DNA of 64,000 nt from Planotetraspora silvatica. Lineage in GTDB: Bacteria; Actinomycetota; Actinomycetes; Streptosporangiales; Streptosporangiaceae. A program made the position numbers and the translations under genes. Of this stretch, positions 1 to 10,504 are shown one piece after another. The DNA is taken from positions 186,001 to 250,000 of the forward strand of contig NZ_BOOQ01000009.1 of assembly GCF_016863315.1 (NCBI RefSeq), in the 5' to 3' direction. The stretch's first letter is position 1. The number at the start of each line of letters is the position of its first letter. The notes below the pieces were generated by a model. The model worked only from the letters and a program-made list of their open reading frames with translations, had not been told where the DNA came from and ran no database searches.

Positions 1-856
1 TCGCCGCGAAGAACACGTCGTCGGAACGGACCAGGTCGTCGGTCGTCAGCACCTGCCCGAGGTCGAGCCCGGCGTCGAGGGCCTTGGCGCGCTCCTGCTC
101 GTCGCGGGGCCACAGCTTGCCCTGGATGACCCCGCCCAGGCACTTCATCGCGCAAGCCGCCACGATGCCCTCGGGTGTGCCGCCGACGCCGAGCATCAGG
201 TCGACGCCGGTCCCGGCGCGGGCCGCCATGATCGCGCCCGCCACGTCGCCGTCGGTGATGAACCGGATCCGTGCTCCGGTCTCCCTGATGTCCTTGACGA
301 TGCCCTCGTGCCGGGGGCGGTCGAGCACGACGACCGTGACATCGGACGGCTTGGCGCCCTTGGCCTTGGCCACCGCCTTGATGTTGTCGGCGACGGGCGC
401 CTCGATGTCCACCTTGTCGGCGGCCTCCGGGCCCGTGACCAGCTTCTCCATGTAGAAGACCGCGGACGGGTCGTACATGGAGCCCCGCTCGCCCACGGCG
501 ATGACGGAGATCGCGTTGTTCATGCCGAGGGCGCAGAGCCGGGTGCCGTCGATGGGGTCGACGGCCACGTCGCACTCGGGGCCGGTGCCGTCGCCCACCT
601 CCTCGCCGTTGAACAACATGGGCGCGTTGTCCTTCTCGCCCTCACCGATCACGACCACGCCTCGCATGGAGACGGTGTTGATCAGTTGTCGCATCGCGTT
701 CACGGCGGCGCCGTCGGCCCCGTTCTTGTCGCCGCGGCCCACCCAGCGGGCGGCGGCCATGGCGGCGGCCTCGGTCACCCGTACGAGTTCGAGTGCCAGG
801 TTTCGGTCGGGTGCGTGCTCGCCTGTCGCCAGGGCGGCCGGTACGTGGTCGGACAT
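1..856 (-). CDS. glpX: Class II fructose-1,6-bisphosphatase (partial, C terminus beyond left edge)
   Basis: Hydrolyses fructose-1,6-bisphosphate to fructose-6-phosphate in gluconeogenesis. I read about 285 residues from an ATG at 856, beginning [19 protein letters not shown]. Family hallmarks are visible: [18 protein letters not shown] near the N terminus, the metal-site run [15 protein letters not shown], and the [13 protein letters not shown] motif followed by a glycine-rich [20 protein letters not shown] segment. The start is supported by a GGGAAGGGGA ribosome site, and a possible -10 hexamer TACGAT lies on the minus strand at 881-886. It is divergent from the TetR gene. The known family protein is about 330-345 residues, so only the last 15-20% is missing. 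Confidence 0.95.
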   Translation of the reverse strand, partial: MSDHVPAALATGEHAPDRNLALELVRVTEAAAMAAARWVGRGDKNGADGAAVNAMRQLINTVSMRGVVVIGEGEKDNAPMLFNGEEVGDGTGPECDVAVDPIDGTRLCALGMNNAISVIAVGERGSMYDPSAVFYMEKLVTGPEAADKVDIEAPVADNIKAVAKAKGAKPSDVTVVVLDRPRHEGIVKDIRETGARIRFITDGDVAGAIMAARAGTGVDLMLGVGGTPEGIVAACAMKCLGGVIQGKLWPRDEQERAKALDAGLDLGQVLTTDDLVRSDDVFFAA

Positions 857-982
857 CGATCCCCTTCCCGTCTTCAAGAGATCGTAGTTCCCGGGACCGC
901 CCTTTGTCCGATTGGTCTGGACCTGTTGCCGCAGGTGAGGGGCCATTTGGTCCGGGACTGCCCCAGGGGAGGCAGGGCGGGA

Positions 983-988
983 TATCGT
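983..988 (+). promoter_or_regulatory. -10 hexamer TATCGT for the TetR gene
   Basis: TATCGT is followed by 7 nt and then the ATG at 996, with no Shine-Dalgarno between. This is the geometry of a leaderless transcript starting at the A of ATG. Confidence 0.5.
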
Positions 989-995
989 CGCCGTC

Positions 996-1586
996 ATGAG
1001 CAGCGACACCGAGCGAACGGTAACAGTACGCACGTCAGAGCGTGGAGCCGCCACGCGGGGTGCGCTTCTCGACGCCGCAAGGGAGATATTCGTCACAAGC
1101 GGTTTCGCCGAGGCCGGTGTGACCGAGGTGGTGGCACGTGCGGGGGCGAGTGTGGGCAGTCTCTACCACCACTTCTCCGGCAAGGCCGACCTCTATCTGA
1201 CGCTCTTCGAGGAGTTCCAGCACCGGCAGACGCAGCGGACCCGGCAGGCGGTCCAAGACGCCAGGACGGCGGGGGAGAACGAGCCGATGCCCCTGTTCCT
1301 CGCCGGGGCGCGGGCCTATCTCGAGGGCTGCCTGACCGAGCGCGACCTCGCCGCGCTCTTCCTGCGGGGCGACGCCCCTCCCGGTTTCGAGGTCATCATG
1401 CGCGACCGGCTCCGCCAGTGGGCCCGGCGGACGGCGGCCCTGTTCGAGCACGAGGACACCCTGGTCATCGTGGTCACCGGCGCCCTGTCGGCGGTCGTGC
1501 AGGAGGTGACCCTCTCCGAGGATCCGGAGGCCGCCCGCAAGCTGGCCGAGGACGCTCTTCTCATCATCGCCCGCACGACCGGGTAA
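996..1586 (+). CDS. TetR/AcrR family transcriptional regulator
   Basis: A 196-residue one-component regulator. Residues about 12-60 form the TetR DNA-binding domain: [18 protein letters not shown], then a helix-turn-helix ending in [18 protein letters not shown], a near-perfect TetR recognition-helix consensus. The C-terminal ligand-binding half is not diagnostic of an effector. It is divergent from glpX across 139 bp and its stop codon overlaps the -10 element of the DUF4245 gene. Targets are unknown; the shared intergenic region suggests self-regulation and possibly glpX control (inference). Confidence 0.9.
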   Translation: MSSDTERTVTVRTSERGAATRGALLDAAREIFVTSGFAEAGVTEVVARAGASVGSLYHHFSGKADLYLTLFEEFQHRQTQRTRQAVQDARTAGENEPMPLFLAGARAYLEGCLTERDLAALFLRGDAPPGFEVIMRDRLRQWARRTAALFEHEDTLVIVVTGALSAVVQEVTLSEDPEAARKLAEDALLIIARTTG

Positions 1587-1589
1587 TCT
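1584..1589 (+). promoter_or_regulatory. -10 hexamer TAATCT for the DUF4245 gene
   Basis: TAATCT, which includes the TetR stop codon, is 8 nt before the GTG at 1598. No ribosome site is present, so a leaderless mRNA is likely. Confidence 0.5.
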
Positions 1590-1597
1590 GCGGTTAC

Positions 1598-2137
1598 GTG
1601 GGACGATTCACGCAGGGTTTCTACGGCTACGCATTCGCTCTGTTCGTGTGCCTCGCCGCGGTCGGGCTGTTCCTGCTCGTCACGCCGCAGAGCGGGGAGC
1701 AGCACGTTCCCCGGATCGACTACTCGATCGACCAGGCCAACGCCGTACGTGCCGCGTCGTATCCGATCGAGGCGCCCCGGCAGGTTCCGCCGAACTGGGT
1801 CCCCAACAGCTCGTCGGTCACCCAGAACGGGTCGACCGTGACCTGGCGGCTGGGCTTCGCCACCGGCAAGCAGATGCACGCCCTGGTCGCCCAGAGCAAC
1901 GAGCAGCCCGCGGCCGAGTTCGCCAACCGGATGGCCAACACCGACAAGGTCACCGGAAGTCGTGAGATCAACGGCACGGCCTGGCAGGAACGATTCCGCT
2001 CCGACAAGAACCAGCGATCTCTCGTCCAGGTCCAGCCGACCCACGCGGTGGTCGTCACCGGTTCGGCCGACTGGCAGGAGCTGGCGGATCTGGCCGCCTC
2101 GCTCGCCCCCCAGTCCCACGCCGCCACGGCAGGCTGA
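1598..2137 (+). CDS. DUF4245 domain-containing membrane-anchored protein
   Basis: A 179-residue protein of unknown function. The N terminus (GRFTQGFYGYAFALFVCLAA) runs into one hydrophobic helix at about residues 10-30, leaving the rest outside the membrane: a small globular domain with NWVPNSSSV and TWRLGFATGK segments typical of the actinobacterial DUF4245 family. I chose the GTG at 1598 because the homologous region begins exactly there and a TAATCT hexamer lies 8 nt upstream; the frame stays open far upstream but that sequence is antisense to glpX. It converges on xseB, the usual DUF4245/xseB neighbourhood in actinobacteria. Confidence 0.85.
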   Translation: MGRFTQGFYGYAFALFVCLAAVGLFLLVTPQSGEQHVPRIDYSIDQANAVRAASYPIEAPRQVPPNWVPNSSSVTQNGSTVTWRLGFATGKQMHALVAQSNEQPAAEFANRMANTDKVTGSREINGTAWQERFRSDKNQRSLVQVQPTHAVVVTGSADWQELADLAASLAPQSHAATAG

Positions 2138-2148
2138 GGGGCCTTCCG

Positions 2149-2400
2149 TCAGAAGGGCGCCTCGTCGGTTCCGCTCGCCTGGGGCTCCTGGCGCTGGGCC
2201 ATCGCCGCGGCCAGCTTCACCCGGGCGCCCTGCAACCACTCCTCGCAGAGCGCGGCCAGCTTCTCGCCGCGCTCCCAGAGCTCGATGGACTGCTCCAGCG
2301 TGAGCCCGCCCGTCTCCAGCCGGCGCACGACCTCGGTGAGCTCTTCCCGGGCCTGCTCGTACGACGGCGTCTGCTTGTCCTCAGCCACGTCCCCCACCAT
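2149..2400 (-). CDS. xseB: Exodeoxyribonuclease VII small subunit
   Basis: An 83-residue partner of XseA in the enzyme that degrades single-stranded DNA to short oligonucleotides. The family core is clear: SYEQAREELTEVVRRLETGG, LTLEQSIELWERGEKLAALC and a helical end with a variable tail. The ATG at 2400 is preceded by GGAGGG at a 5-nt spacing, which decides it over an upstream in-frame start at 2478. Its usual neighbour xseA is not adjacent: asnB, read in the opposite direction, lies between them (xseA begins at 5565). xseB therefore needs its own promoter in 2401-2513. Confidence 0.9.
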   Translation of the reverse strand: MVGDVAEDKQTPSYEQAREELTEVVRRLETGGLTLEQSIELWERGEKLAALCEEWLQGARVKLAAAMAQRQEPQASGTDEAPF

Positions 2401-2513
2401 AGAGGCCCTCCGGTGCCGGAGTGCCGAGTGTCTGATATGGGCATAAAAGTGCATATTTGAACGTTTTTCACTTAGCACGGCTAACCACTACGACGAAGTC
2501 GGGGGACTCGACG

Positions 2514-4358
2514 ATGTGTGGAATCAGCGGCTGGGTCGACTATGAGCGTGATCTCCAGCAGGCCCGGGGGACGGCGCAGGCCATGGTGGACACGATGGCC
2601 TGCAGGGGACCGGACGCGGAGGGGCTGTGGCTCTCGCCGCACGCGGCCCTCGGTCACCGGCGACTCGCGATCATCGACATCGAGGGCGGCCGCCAGCCCA
2701 TGATCGCCGAGGAGGACGGCCGCCCGATCGCCGTTCTCACCTACAGCGGTGAGGCGTACAACTTCCACGAGCTGCGCGACGAACTGAAGCAGCGGGGCCA
2801 CCGCTTCCGCACGTCCAGCGACACCGAGGTCGTCCTCGAGGCGTACCTGGAATGGGGCGAGGACTTCGTCACCCGCCTGAACGGCATGTACGCCTTCGCC
2901 ATCTGGGACACCCGGCGCGAGGAACTGCTCCTGGTCCGCGACCGGATGGGCATCAAGCCCCTGTACTACTACCCGACCCCCACCGGCGTGCTCTTCGGGT
3001 CCGAGCCCAAGGCGATCCTGGCCAACCCGCTGGCGCGGCCGGTCGTGGACGCCGACGGGCTGCGCGAGCTGCTCGCCTTCGTCAAGACCCCGGAGAACGC
3101 CGTCTTCCGCGGCATGTACGAGGTGCGCCCCGGTCAGATCGTCCGGATCCGCCGCGAGGGCCTGAGCAAGCGGCGCTACTGGCAGCTGGAGTCCCGCGAG
3201 CACACCGACGACCTGGAGACCACCGTCAGGACCGTCCGCGACCTCCTGGACGACATCGTCACCCGGCAGCTCATCTCCGATGTTCCGCTGTGCACGCTCC
3301 TGTCCGGAGGGCTCGACTCCAGCGTCGTCACCGCGCTCGCCGCGCGGGCGCTGGAAGGCCAGGACAAGGTCCGGTCCTTCTCGGTGGACTTCACCGGGTA
3401 CGCGGAGAACTTCCAGCCGGACGAGATGCGTGACACGCCCGACACGCCCTACGTGCACGACCTCGTGCGGCACGTCGGCTCCGAGCACGCGGACATCATC
3501 CTCGAGTCTGCCGACCTCATGGATCCGGCCGTGCGGGACGCCGTGCTGCGGGCGCGTGACCTGCCCATCGGCATCGGCGACATGGACACCTCGCTCTACC
3601 TGCTCTTCAAGGCGATCCGCAGCCACTCGACGGTGGCCCTGTCGGGCGAGTCGGCCGACGAGGTCTTCGGCGGGTACAGGTGGTTCCACGACCCGGAGGC
3701 GGTCAACTCCGGCACGTTCCCGTGGCTGGCGGGCGTGGGCCTCGCCGGGCACACCAGCAGGGGGCACTTCCTCGAGGAGCATCTGCTGCGCAAGCTCGAC
3801 ATCCCCGCCTACCGGGCGGACAGCTACCAGCAGGCGCTGGCCGAGGTCCCCAGGCTCTCCGGCGAGACGGGCCTGGAGCGGCGCATGCGAGAGGTCAGCT
3901 ACCTGCACCTCACCCGGTTCGTGCAGATCCTGCTCGACCGCAAGGACCGCATGAGCATGGCCGTCGGGCTCGAGGTCCGGGTGCCGTTCTGCGACCACCG
4001 GCTGGTCGACTACGTCTTCAACGCCCCGTGGAGCATGAAGACCTTCGACGGCCGGGAGAAGAGCCTGCTGCGGGCGGCCGCCGGGGACGTCCTGCCGGTC
4101 TCGGTGCGTGACCGCGTCAAGAGCCCCTACCCGTCGACGCAGGACCCGTCCTACGAGGAGGCCCTGCGTGCGGAGACCGCCAGGCTGCTCGACGGCGGAG
4201 GGTTCGCCGCCGAGTCTCTGGTGGACACCGCCAAGGTGCGGGCCATCCTCGCCGAACCGCTGGCAGCCACCAGCCTCCAGGGTCCCAGGGCCGCACTGGA
4301 AGGGCTGCTCCAGTTCAACACCTGGCTGGAGGACTACGGGACGCGGATCGTCGTCTAG
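2514..4358 (+). CDS. asnB: Asparagine synthase, glutamine-hydrolysing
   Basis: A 614-residue two-domain enzyme forming asparagine from aspartate, ATP and glutamine. The start is fixed by chemistry: MCGISGW places the catalytic nucleophile Cys2 of the class-II glutaminase directly after the removable Met. Glutaminase motifs RGPDAEGLW, GHRRLAIIDIEGGRQP and YSGEAYN follow. The synthetase domain begins after about residue 210 and has the pyrophosphate loop SGGLDSSVVTAL at about 263-274, then SGESADEVFGGYRW and RKDRMSMAVGLEVRVPF. It is transcribed opposite to both flanking xse genes and its stop lies 4 bp from that of xseA. No biosynthetic cluster surrounds it, so primary asparagine supply is the simplest role. 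Confidence 0.95.
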   Translation: MCGISGWVDYERDLQQARGTAQAMVDTMACRGPDAEGLWLSPHAALGHRRLAIIDIEGGRQPMIAEEDGRPIAVLTYSGEAYNFHELRDELKQRGHRFRTSSDTEVVLEAYLEWGEDFVTRLNGMYAFAIWDTRREELLLVRDRMGIKPLYYYPTPTGVLFGSEPKAILANPLARPVVDADGLRELLAFVKTPENAVFRGMYEVRPGQIVRIRREGLSKRRYWQLESREHTDDLETTVRTVRDLLDDIVTRQLISDVPLCTLLSGGLDSSVVTALAARALEGQDKVRSFSVDFTGYAENFQPDEMRDTPDTPYVHDLVRHVGSEHADIILESADLMDPAVRDAVLRARDLPIGIGDMDTSLYLLFKAIRSHSTVALSGESADEVFGGYRWFHDPEAVNSGTFPWLAGVGLAGHTSRGHFLEEHLLRKLDIPAYRADSYQQALAEVPRLSGETGLERRMREVSYLHLTRFVQILLDRKDRMSMAVGLEVRVPFCDHRLVDYVFNAPWSMKTFDGREKSLLRAAAGDVLPVSVRDRVKSPYPSTQDPSYEEALRAETARLLDGGGFAAESLVDTAKVRAILAEPLAATSLQGPRAALEGLLQFNTWLEDYGTRIVV

Positions 4359-4362
4359 GGCG

Positions 4363-5565
4363 TCACTCCTGGGCGGTAACGGTCACCCGGTCGTCGGAGA
4401 AGCGGATCGTCAGCTCGTCGCCGGGCTTCACGTCGCCGGCCAGCCGTACGACCTCGCCGGAGGCGCGCTGCGCGATCGCGTAGCCGCGCTCCAGCGTGGC
4501 GGCCGGTGACAACGCCACGAGCCGGGCGCGCAGGTGCTCGAGCGAGTCGGCCGAGCGGTCCAGCGACGAGGTGAGGCTGCGCCTGGACCGCTCACGCAGG
4601 GCGTCCACCTGCTCGGCCCGGCGGTCCAGCTCGCGGACCGGGTCGGCGAGGGAGGGCCGGGAGCGCACCGAGCCCAGCCACGACAGCTCGCGCTCGACCC
4701 AGCCGCCGACGACGCGGCGGCCGCGATCCCTGAGCTGGCGGACCAGCGTGAGCTGCTCGCCGACGTCGGGCACGACCTTCTTCGCCGCGTCGGTCGGGGT
4801 GGAGGCCCGCACATCGGCCACGAGGTCCAGCAGGGGGCTGTCCTGCTCGTGGCCGATGGCGCTGACGACGGGCGTACGGCATGCCGCGACCGCGCGTACC
4901 AGGGACTCGTCGGAGAACGGCAGCAGGTCCTCCAGGGAACCGCCGCCGCGGGTCACGATGATGACGTCGACCTCCCGATCGGCGTCGAGCCTGCTCAGCG
5001 CATCGGTGACCTCGCCGACGGCGTACGGCCCCTGTACGGCCACCGCCTCGACCTTGAACCGGACGGCCGGCCAGCGGCGCCGGGCGTTCTCCAGCACGTC
5101 GCGTTCCGCGGCGGAGTCCCGCCCGCAGATCAGGCCGATCGTGGACGGCAGGAACGGCAGCCGTCTCTTGCGGTCCACGTTGAACAGGCCCTCACCGGCC
5201 AGGACGTGACGGAGCCGTTCGAGTCTGGCCAGCAGCTCCCCGATGCCGACCGGCCGAATCTCCGTCGCGGTGAACGAGAACGAGCCCTTGTTGACCCAGA
5301 AGTCCGGCTTCACGTGCATGACCACCCGTGCCCCGTCCACCGGCCGGGGCACGCTCGCCTCGTAGACGTTCCGCGTGCAGGTGACCCGCGCGGAGACGTT
5401 GGCCACCGGGTCGCGCAGAGTCAGGAACACCGTGCCGCCGCGGGCGGTCAGCTCGGTGATCTGTCCCTCGACCCAGATGGTTCCCAGCTTGCCGATCCAC
5501 TGGGCGACCATCTGCAGCACCGACCTGATCGGGAGCGGCGCCTCCGGTGACGTCTTCGCGGTCAC
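4363..5565 (-). CDS. xseA: Exodeoxyribonuclease VII large subunit
   Basis: The 400-residue catalytic subunit of exonuclease VII. An N-terminal OB-fold (about 20-115) contains [20 protein letters not shown]; the catalytic core has [35 protein letters not shown] and [20 protein letters not shown], followed by a coiled-coil region and a C-terminal [14 protein letters not shown] at 5565 is preceded by AGGAG at a 5-nt spacing. It starts 8 nt after the stop of the lipid-droplet-type gene, so the two are probably cotranscribed. The small subunit gene is separated from it by asnB. Confidence 0.95.
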   Translation of the reverse strand: MTAKTSPEAPLPIRSVLQMVAQWIGKLGTIWVEGQITELTARGGTVFLTLRDPVANVSARVTCTRNVYEASVPRPVDGARVVMHVKPDFWVNKGSFSFTATEIRPVGIGELLARLERLRHVLAGEGLFNVDRKRRLPFLPSTIGLICGRDSAAERDVLENARRRWPAVRFKVEAVAVQGPYAVGEVTDALSRLDADREVDVIIVTRGGGSLEDLLPFSDESLVRAVAACRTPVVSAIGHEQDSPLLDLVADVRASTPTDAAKKVVPDVGEQLTLVRQLRDRGRRVVGGWVERELSWLGSVRSRPSLADPVRELDRRAEQVDALRERSRRSLTSSLDRSADSLEHLRARLVALSPAATLERGYAIAQRASGEVVRLAGDVKPGDELTIRFSDDRVTVTAQE

Positions 5566-5573
5566 ATGTGCTC

Positions 5574-6386
5574 CTAGGGCTGGGCTTCGAGCTTGGCCAG
5601 GCGGTTCTCGTACAGGCGGACGACCTCGGCGCGGCCCGCGTGCGCCTTCTCATAGGCGAGCAGGTCCCGGATCTGGTCGATCGACTGGCTCCGGAGCCTC
5701 GCGCGAAGTGACGCGATCGTCAGTTCACCGTAGCCGGGCAGCGGCTCCCCTGTGGTGTCCACCGCGGTGTCCGTGGTGGTCTTCGTCGCGGTGGCCGCCT
5801 CGGCGCCGGTCGTGTCCGCCGTCTTCGCGGCCGTCCTGGTCCTCGGCTTCGCGGCGGTCTTGGCGGTCGTCCTGGGGGCCGCCTTGGCCCTGGGCTTGGC
5901 CGGAGCCTTCGCCGGGGCCTTGGCCGGAGTCTCCACGGGCGTCTCCACGGGCGTCTCGGCCTCGGCCGCCTTCGGCTCGACCGTGGCCGGCGTCTCGGGC
6001 TCGACCGCAGCCGCAGTCGGCGTCTCCACCGGTATCTCTACGGGCGCCTCCGCCTCGGCCTTCTTGCTCTCCTGCCGCGGCGCGTAGATCACCGGCTCAC
6101 GCCGTGCGGGCTTGGGCTCCTCCGCCTGGGGGGCGGCCGGCTCCTCGTGCGCGGCAGCGGCCTCGGTGGTCGCGGTGCGCGAGGTGTCCGCCGCCTCCTT
6201 CTCCTCGGACGTCGTCAGCCGCTTGAGCGCCGTCCTGACACGGTCGCTGAGGAGCAGTGCGTGCCCGACGCTGCTCAAAGCGGTCTGGAGGGCGTTCACG
6301 GGCAGGTCTTTTGCCTTGTCGCGAAGCTGGTCGCGGCGATGTAGGGCGTCGCGTAGCGGTTTCGTAATGGTTCTAAGGACGGACAT
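5574..6386 (-). CDS. Lipid-droplet-associated-type protein with Ala/Pro/Lys-rich linker
   Basis: A 270-residue protein with three parts. Residues about 1-60 ([20 protein letters not shown] onward) are an amphipathic helical region. A long low-complexity linker rich in PVETP and [14 protein letters not shown] repeats resembles histone-H1-like tails. A conserved C-terminal module, [20 protein letters not shown] then [11 protein letters not shown] and [11 protein letters not shown], is shared by many actinobacterial proteins. A gene of this kind lies between ispH and xseA in many actinobacteria and its rhodococcal relatives are lipid-droplet proteins; I assign it by context and N terminus only. 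AGGAG 5 nt before ATG 6386 sets the start. Confidence 0.6.
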   Translation of the reverse strand: MSVLRTITKPLRDALHRRDQLRDKAKDLPVNALQTALSSVGHALLLSDRVRTALKRLTTSEEKEAADTSRTATTEAAAAHEEPAAPQAEEPKPARREPVIYAPRQESKKAEAEAPVEIPVETPTAAAVEPETPATVEPKAAEAETPVETPVETPAKAPAKAPAKPRAKAAPRTTAKTAAKPRTRTAAKTADTTGAEAATATKTTTDTAVDTTGEPLPGYGELTIASLRARLRSQSIDQIRDLLAYEKAHAGRAEVVRLYENRLAKLEAQP

Positions 6387-6462
6387 CGCTACTCCTGGGG
6401 AGATATTTCGGTGGACGTCCAGTCTCGCAAGACCGGAGTCAAGAGGTGGCTGGCGTTCCACA

Positions 6463-6468
6463 TAGCAT
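6463..6468 (+). promoter_or_regulatory. -10 hexamer TAGCAT for ispH
   Basis: TAGCAT lies 6 nt upstream of the ispH ATG at 6475. The 88-bp gap to the divergent gene shows no purine-rich ribosome site next to the start. Confidence 0.5.
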
Positions 6469-6474
6469 AGGAAC

Positions 6475-7440
6475 ATGGATTCAGAGACCCCTCGGGCCCG
6501 CCGTGTCCTGCTCGCCAAGCCGCGCGGTTACTGCGCCGGAGTGGACCGAGCCGTCGAGGCGGTCGAGAGGGCGCTCGACCAGTACGGCGCGCCCATCTAC
6601 GTGCGTAAGCAGATCGTCCACAACACCCACGTGGTGAAGCGGCTCGAGGCCAGGGGCGCGGTGTTCGTCGAGGAGACCGAGCAGGTCCCCGAGGGCGCGA
6701 TCGTGGTGTTCTCCGCCCACGGCGTGGCGCCCAGTGTCCACGAGGAGGCCGCCGGCCGCCACCTCAAGACGATCGACGCGACCTGCCCGCTGGTCACGAA
6801 GGTCCACAACGAGGCGAGGCGGTTCGCCGCCAAGGACTACGACATCCTGCTCATCGGCCACGAAGGCCACGAGGAGGTCGAGGGGACCGCGGGAGAGGCC
6901 CCGCAGCACATCCAGCTCGTCGACGGGTTCGACGGCGTGGAGGGCATCGAGGTCCGCGACCCGGAGAAGGTGGTCTGGCTCTCCCAGACGACGTTGTCGG
7001 TCGACGAGACCGAGGAGACCGTCGCCCGGCTGCGCGGCCGCTTCCCCAACCTGATCGACCCGCCGAGCGACGACATCTGCTACGCCACGTCGAACCGGCA
7101 GACGGCCGTCAAGGAGATCGCGGCCGAGTCCGAGCTGGTCATCGTGGTCGGCTCCACCAACTCCTCCAACTCCAAGCGGCTGGTCGAGGTGGCCAAGGAC
7201 TACGGCGCCGACGCCTCCTACCTCGTGGACGACGCATCGTTCGTCCAGGAGGAGTGGCTCGACGGCGTGACCACCGTCGGCGTCACGAGTGGCGCGTCCG
7301 TCCCCGAGGAACTGGTGGACGGCGTGCTGGCACGGCTCGCGGAGCTCGGCTTCATCGACGTGCAGGAGGTCGAGTCCGTCAAGGAGAGCATGCGGTTCGC
7401 CCTGCCGCACGAGCTGCGGCGCGATCTGCGCACCGCCTGA
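6475..7440 (+). CDS. ispH: 4-hydroxy-3-methylbut-2-enyl diphosphate reductase
   Basis: The last enzyme of the MEP pathway, a [4Fe-4S] reductase making IPP and DMAPP. The 321 residues carry the three cluster cysteines in conserved settings: [36 protein letters not shown] and [17 protein letters not shown]. Substrate-binding histidines are in [19 protein letters not shown] and [11 protein letters not shown]; the [11 protein letters not shown] loop is present near the C terminus. The length is typical. A hairpin overlapping the stop codon separates it from the convergent DUF6542 gene. Confidence 0.97.
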   Translation: MDSETPRARRVLLAKPRGYCAGVDRAVEAVERALDQYGAPIYVRKQIVHNTHVVKRLEARGAVFVEETEQVPEGAIVVFSAHGVAPSVHEEAAGRHLKTIDATCPLVTKVHNEARRFAAKDYDILLIGHEGHEEVEGTAGEAPQHIQLVDGFDGVEGIEVRDPEKVVWLSQTTLSVDETEETVARLRGRFPNLIDPPSDDICYATSNRQTAVKEIAAESELVIVVGSTNSSNSKRLVEVAKDYGADASYLVDDASFVQEEWLDGVTTVGVTSGASVPEELVDGVLARLAELGFIDVQEVESVKESMRFALPHELRRDLRTA

Positions 7441-7460
7441 TCGGGGCCCGCCCGATCAGG
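7436..7460. terminator. Hairpin between ispH and the DUF6542 gene
   Basis: A perfect 10-bp stem (CCTGATCGGG at 7436-7445 with its complement at 7451-7460) closes a 5-nt loop and overlaps the ispH stop. There is no U-tract, as is common in GC-rich actinobacteria. It can serve both convergent genes. Confidence 0.6.
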
Positions 7461-7462
7461 GC

Positions 7463-7960
7463 TCAGTCGTCGGTGGTCTTGCCGTACACGCGGGGCTCGA
7501 AGTAGCCCTCGGGCTCGGGAGCGTAGGTTCCCTCGCTGCTCACCCGCTGCTTCGGGATGCCCGGGGTCTTGATGGCGAGATCGTGCCGGAGGTCGCGCAC
7601 GTTGTCGGACAGGCCCCGCGGCCACGCGATCCCCAGCACCAGGGCCGAGCCGCCGAACAGCCAGGGCGCACCGGACGAGAGCGCGGTGAACAGGCCGAGG
7701 CCGAGCGCCTGCGCCATCGAATCGGCCCCGATCGACCGGACGACCTCGATGAACGTCGTGGCGGTGAAGAAGACCAGCGGCGGGGTCACGACCATCGGCA
7801 GCAGGTCTCGCGGCTGCACGAGCAAGGCGACGCCTATGCAGCCGACGACGAACGCCGGTCCGGGGAGGGAGACGATCTGCCCCAGGAGCGTGACGATGAA
7901 GAGCAGTGCGACGGCGCCACGGGCCGTCAGCTTGAGCCTTGCCTGATCGGTGCCTGTCAT
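7463..7960 (-). CDS. DUF6542 membrane protein
   Basis: A 165-residue protein of unknown function with about four hydrophobic segments: ALLFIVTLLGQIV, FVVGCIGVALLVQP, PPLVFFTATTFIEVV and WLFGGSALVLGIAW. A cytosolic tail ends in PGIPKQRVSSEGTYAPEPEG. This hydrophobic layout with a short polar tail matches the actinobacterial DUF6542 family. ATG at 7960 follows AAGGGGGG. The gene starts 9 nt after the rmuC stop on the same strand, so the two are probably one transcript. Confidence 0.75.
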   Translation of the reverse strand: MTGTDQARLKLTARGAVALLFIVTLLGQIVSLPGPAFVVGCIGVALLVQPRDLLPMVVTPPLVFFTATTFIEVVRSIGADSMAQALGLGLFTALSSGAPWLFGGSALVLGIAWPRGLSDNVRDLRHDLAIKTPGIPKQRVSSEGTYAPEPEGYFEPRVYGKTTDD

Positions 7961-7969
7961 GAGCCCCCC

Positions 7970-9283
7970 TTACGACAAGTCTCGCGTCAATTTACCGTTC
8001 TGGCGCGGGAATGGAGGGTGGCTTACCTGCTCTTCACCTTCCACTTCCGGTATCCCGACGAGGCGGGGGACCTCCTCGACGAGTTCCGGCGCGTTGAGCG
8101 GGGTGCTCACCAGGCCGAGGTCGTTCATCTTGCGGGCGCTGACGAGGACCCGGGTCTCCAGCGACCCCACGGTCTGGTTGTACGCGACGACCGCCCTCGA
8201 CAGCGCCTTGCCCAGGCCGTCGACGTGGCGGCCGAGGTTGCCCAGCCGCTCGTACAGCTCCTTGCCGAGGTCGAAGACCGCCTTGGCGTTCTCACTCAGC
8301 GCCGCCTGCTGCCAGGCGTACTGGGCGGTCCGCAGCATGGTGATCAGCGTGGTCGGGGTCGCGATGTGCACACGCCGCTTCATCGCGTATTCGAGCAGCG
8401 CGGGATCGCGCTCCAGCGCGGGCGCGAGGAACGCCTCACCGGGGATGAACAGCACCATGAACTCGGGGGACGGGCTGAAAGCCTGCCAGTAGGTCTTGGC
8501 GGCCAGCCGGTCCACGTGCTCGCGCAGATGGCGGGCGTGTGCGTCGAGCCGTGCCGAGGCGAGGTCGGGGTCGGTCGCCTCCGCGGCCTCCAGATAGGCC
8601 GCGAGGGACACCTTGGAGTCGACGATGATGTTCTTGCCGCCGCTGAGCCGTACGACCATGTCGGGGCGGACGAGCCCGTCCCTGGTCGCGGCGCTGACCT
8701 GCTCGTCGAAGTCGCAGAACCGGGCCATGCCGGCGATCTCGGCGACGCGGCGCAGTTGAAGCTCTCCCCAGCGGCCGCGTGCCTCCGGCCGCTGGAGGGC
8801 CCGGACGAGGGCCGTCGTCTGCGTCTTGAGCTGCTCCGAGCTGGCCCTGACGAACTCCATCTGCTTGCTCAGCTCGGCGCGGGCGGCCCTTGAGCCCGAC
8901 TCGGTCTCCCTGAGCTGCTCCTCGACCCTCGCGAGCGTCTCCTTGAGCGGGGCGACCAGGCCCTCGACGGCCTGGCGCCGCTGGTCGAGATCGCCCGCGG
9001 CCTCGGCCCGCGTGGTGTTGAGCCGGTTCTCCGCGAGTTCGAGGAAGCGGAGGTTGGCGACGTCGAGGGCCCGCGCGGACAGGGCCTGGAACCTCTCGGG
9101 AAGCTGGGCGTCGACGTAGGCCATCCGGTCTTCGGCCGCCTGCGCCCGTCCCCGGGCCTCGGCCAGCTTGACGGCGGACTCGGCCGCCTCACGGGTCATC
9201 CGGCCCCGCCCGAGTGCGAAACCGACCACGAGCCCGGCGAGGAGCCCCACGGCCAGCCAGAGTGCGAGAGCCACGACATCCAC
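7970..9283 (-). CDS. rmuC: DNA recombination protein RmuC
   Basis: A 437-residue RmuC-family protein, linked in E. coli to limiting recombination at inverted repeats; the fold is nuclease-like. It has an N-terminal membrane helix (ALALWLAVGLLAGLVVGFAL), a long coiled coil to about residue 165, then the conserved domain: RGRWGELQLRRVAEIAGM, DMVVRLSGGKNIIVDSKVSL, FMVLFIPGEAFLAPAL and IATPTTLITMLRTAQYAWQQ. GTG at 9283 encodes the membrane-anchor start. It is divergent from ychF across about 120 bp. Confidence 0.93.
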   Translation of the reverse strand: MDVVALALWLAVGLLAGLVVGFALGRGRMTREAAESAVKLAEARGRAQAAEDRMAYVDAQLPERFQALSARALDVANLRFLELAENRLNTTRAEAAGDLDQRRQAVEGLVAPLKETLARVEEQLRETESGSRAARAELSKQMEFVRASSEQLKTQTTALVRALQRPEARGRWGELQLRRVAEIAGMARFCDFDEQVSAATRDGLVRPDMVVRLSGGKNIIVDSKVSLAAYLEAAEATDPDLASARLDAHARHLREHVDRLAAKTYWQAFSPSPEFMVLFIPGEAFLAPALERDPALLEYAMKRRVHIATPTTLITMLRTAQYAWQQAALSENAKAVFDLGKELYERLGNLGRHVDGLGKALSRAVVAYNQTVGSLETRVLVSARKMNDLGLVSTPLNAPELVEEVPRLVGIPEVEGEEQVSHPPFPRQNGKLTRDLS

Positions 9284-9391
9284 GGTGTGGATGATCCCAG
9301 GTTGTCCCTTCCATGACGTGGAGGCGCGCTCACCCGGGCGCGCCTGCGGGCACGCTGAAGCGCTGATGTCCTGCTCACCGGCGCAGGCCCG

Positions 9392-9397
9392 TAAACT
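9392..9397 (+). promoter_or_regulatory. -10 hexamer TAAACT for ychF
   Basis: TAAACT is 8 nt before the GTG at 9406, and no ribosome-binding sequence lies between. Confidence 0.5.
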
Positions 9398-9405
9398 CGG
9401 CCAAC

Positions 9406-10494
<1,089 letters not shown>

Positions 10495-10504
10495 CCCGGC
10501 GCCG

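Noticed and set aside
308-1597. Long plus-strand open frame continuing upstream of the DUF4245 gene
   Set aside because: It is antisense to glpX and out of frame over the TetR gene; only the part from 1598 has DUF4245 features.
2401-2478. Longer start for xseB at 2478
   Set aside because: The added residues are not family-like, and GGAGGG lies at the right distance before ATG 2400.
2481-3998. 505-codon minus-strand frame opposite asnB
   Set aside because: It mirrors asnB codon structure in GC-rich DNA and has no domain; asnB is certain.
2514-4358. asnB as part of a natural-product cluster
   Set aside because: All neighbours are housekeeping genes; nothing biosynthetic surrounds it.
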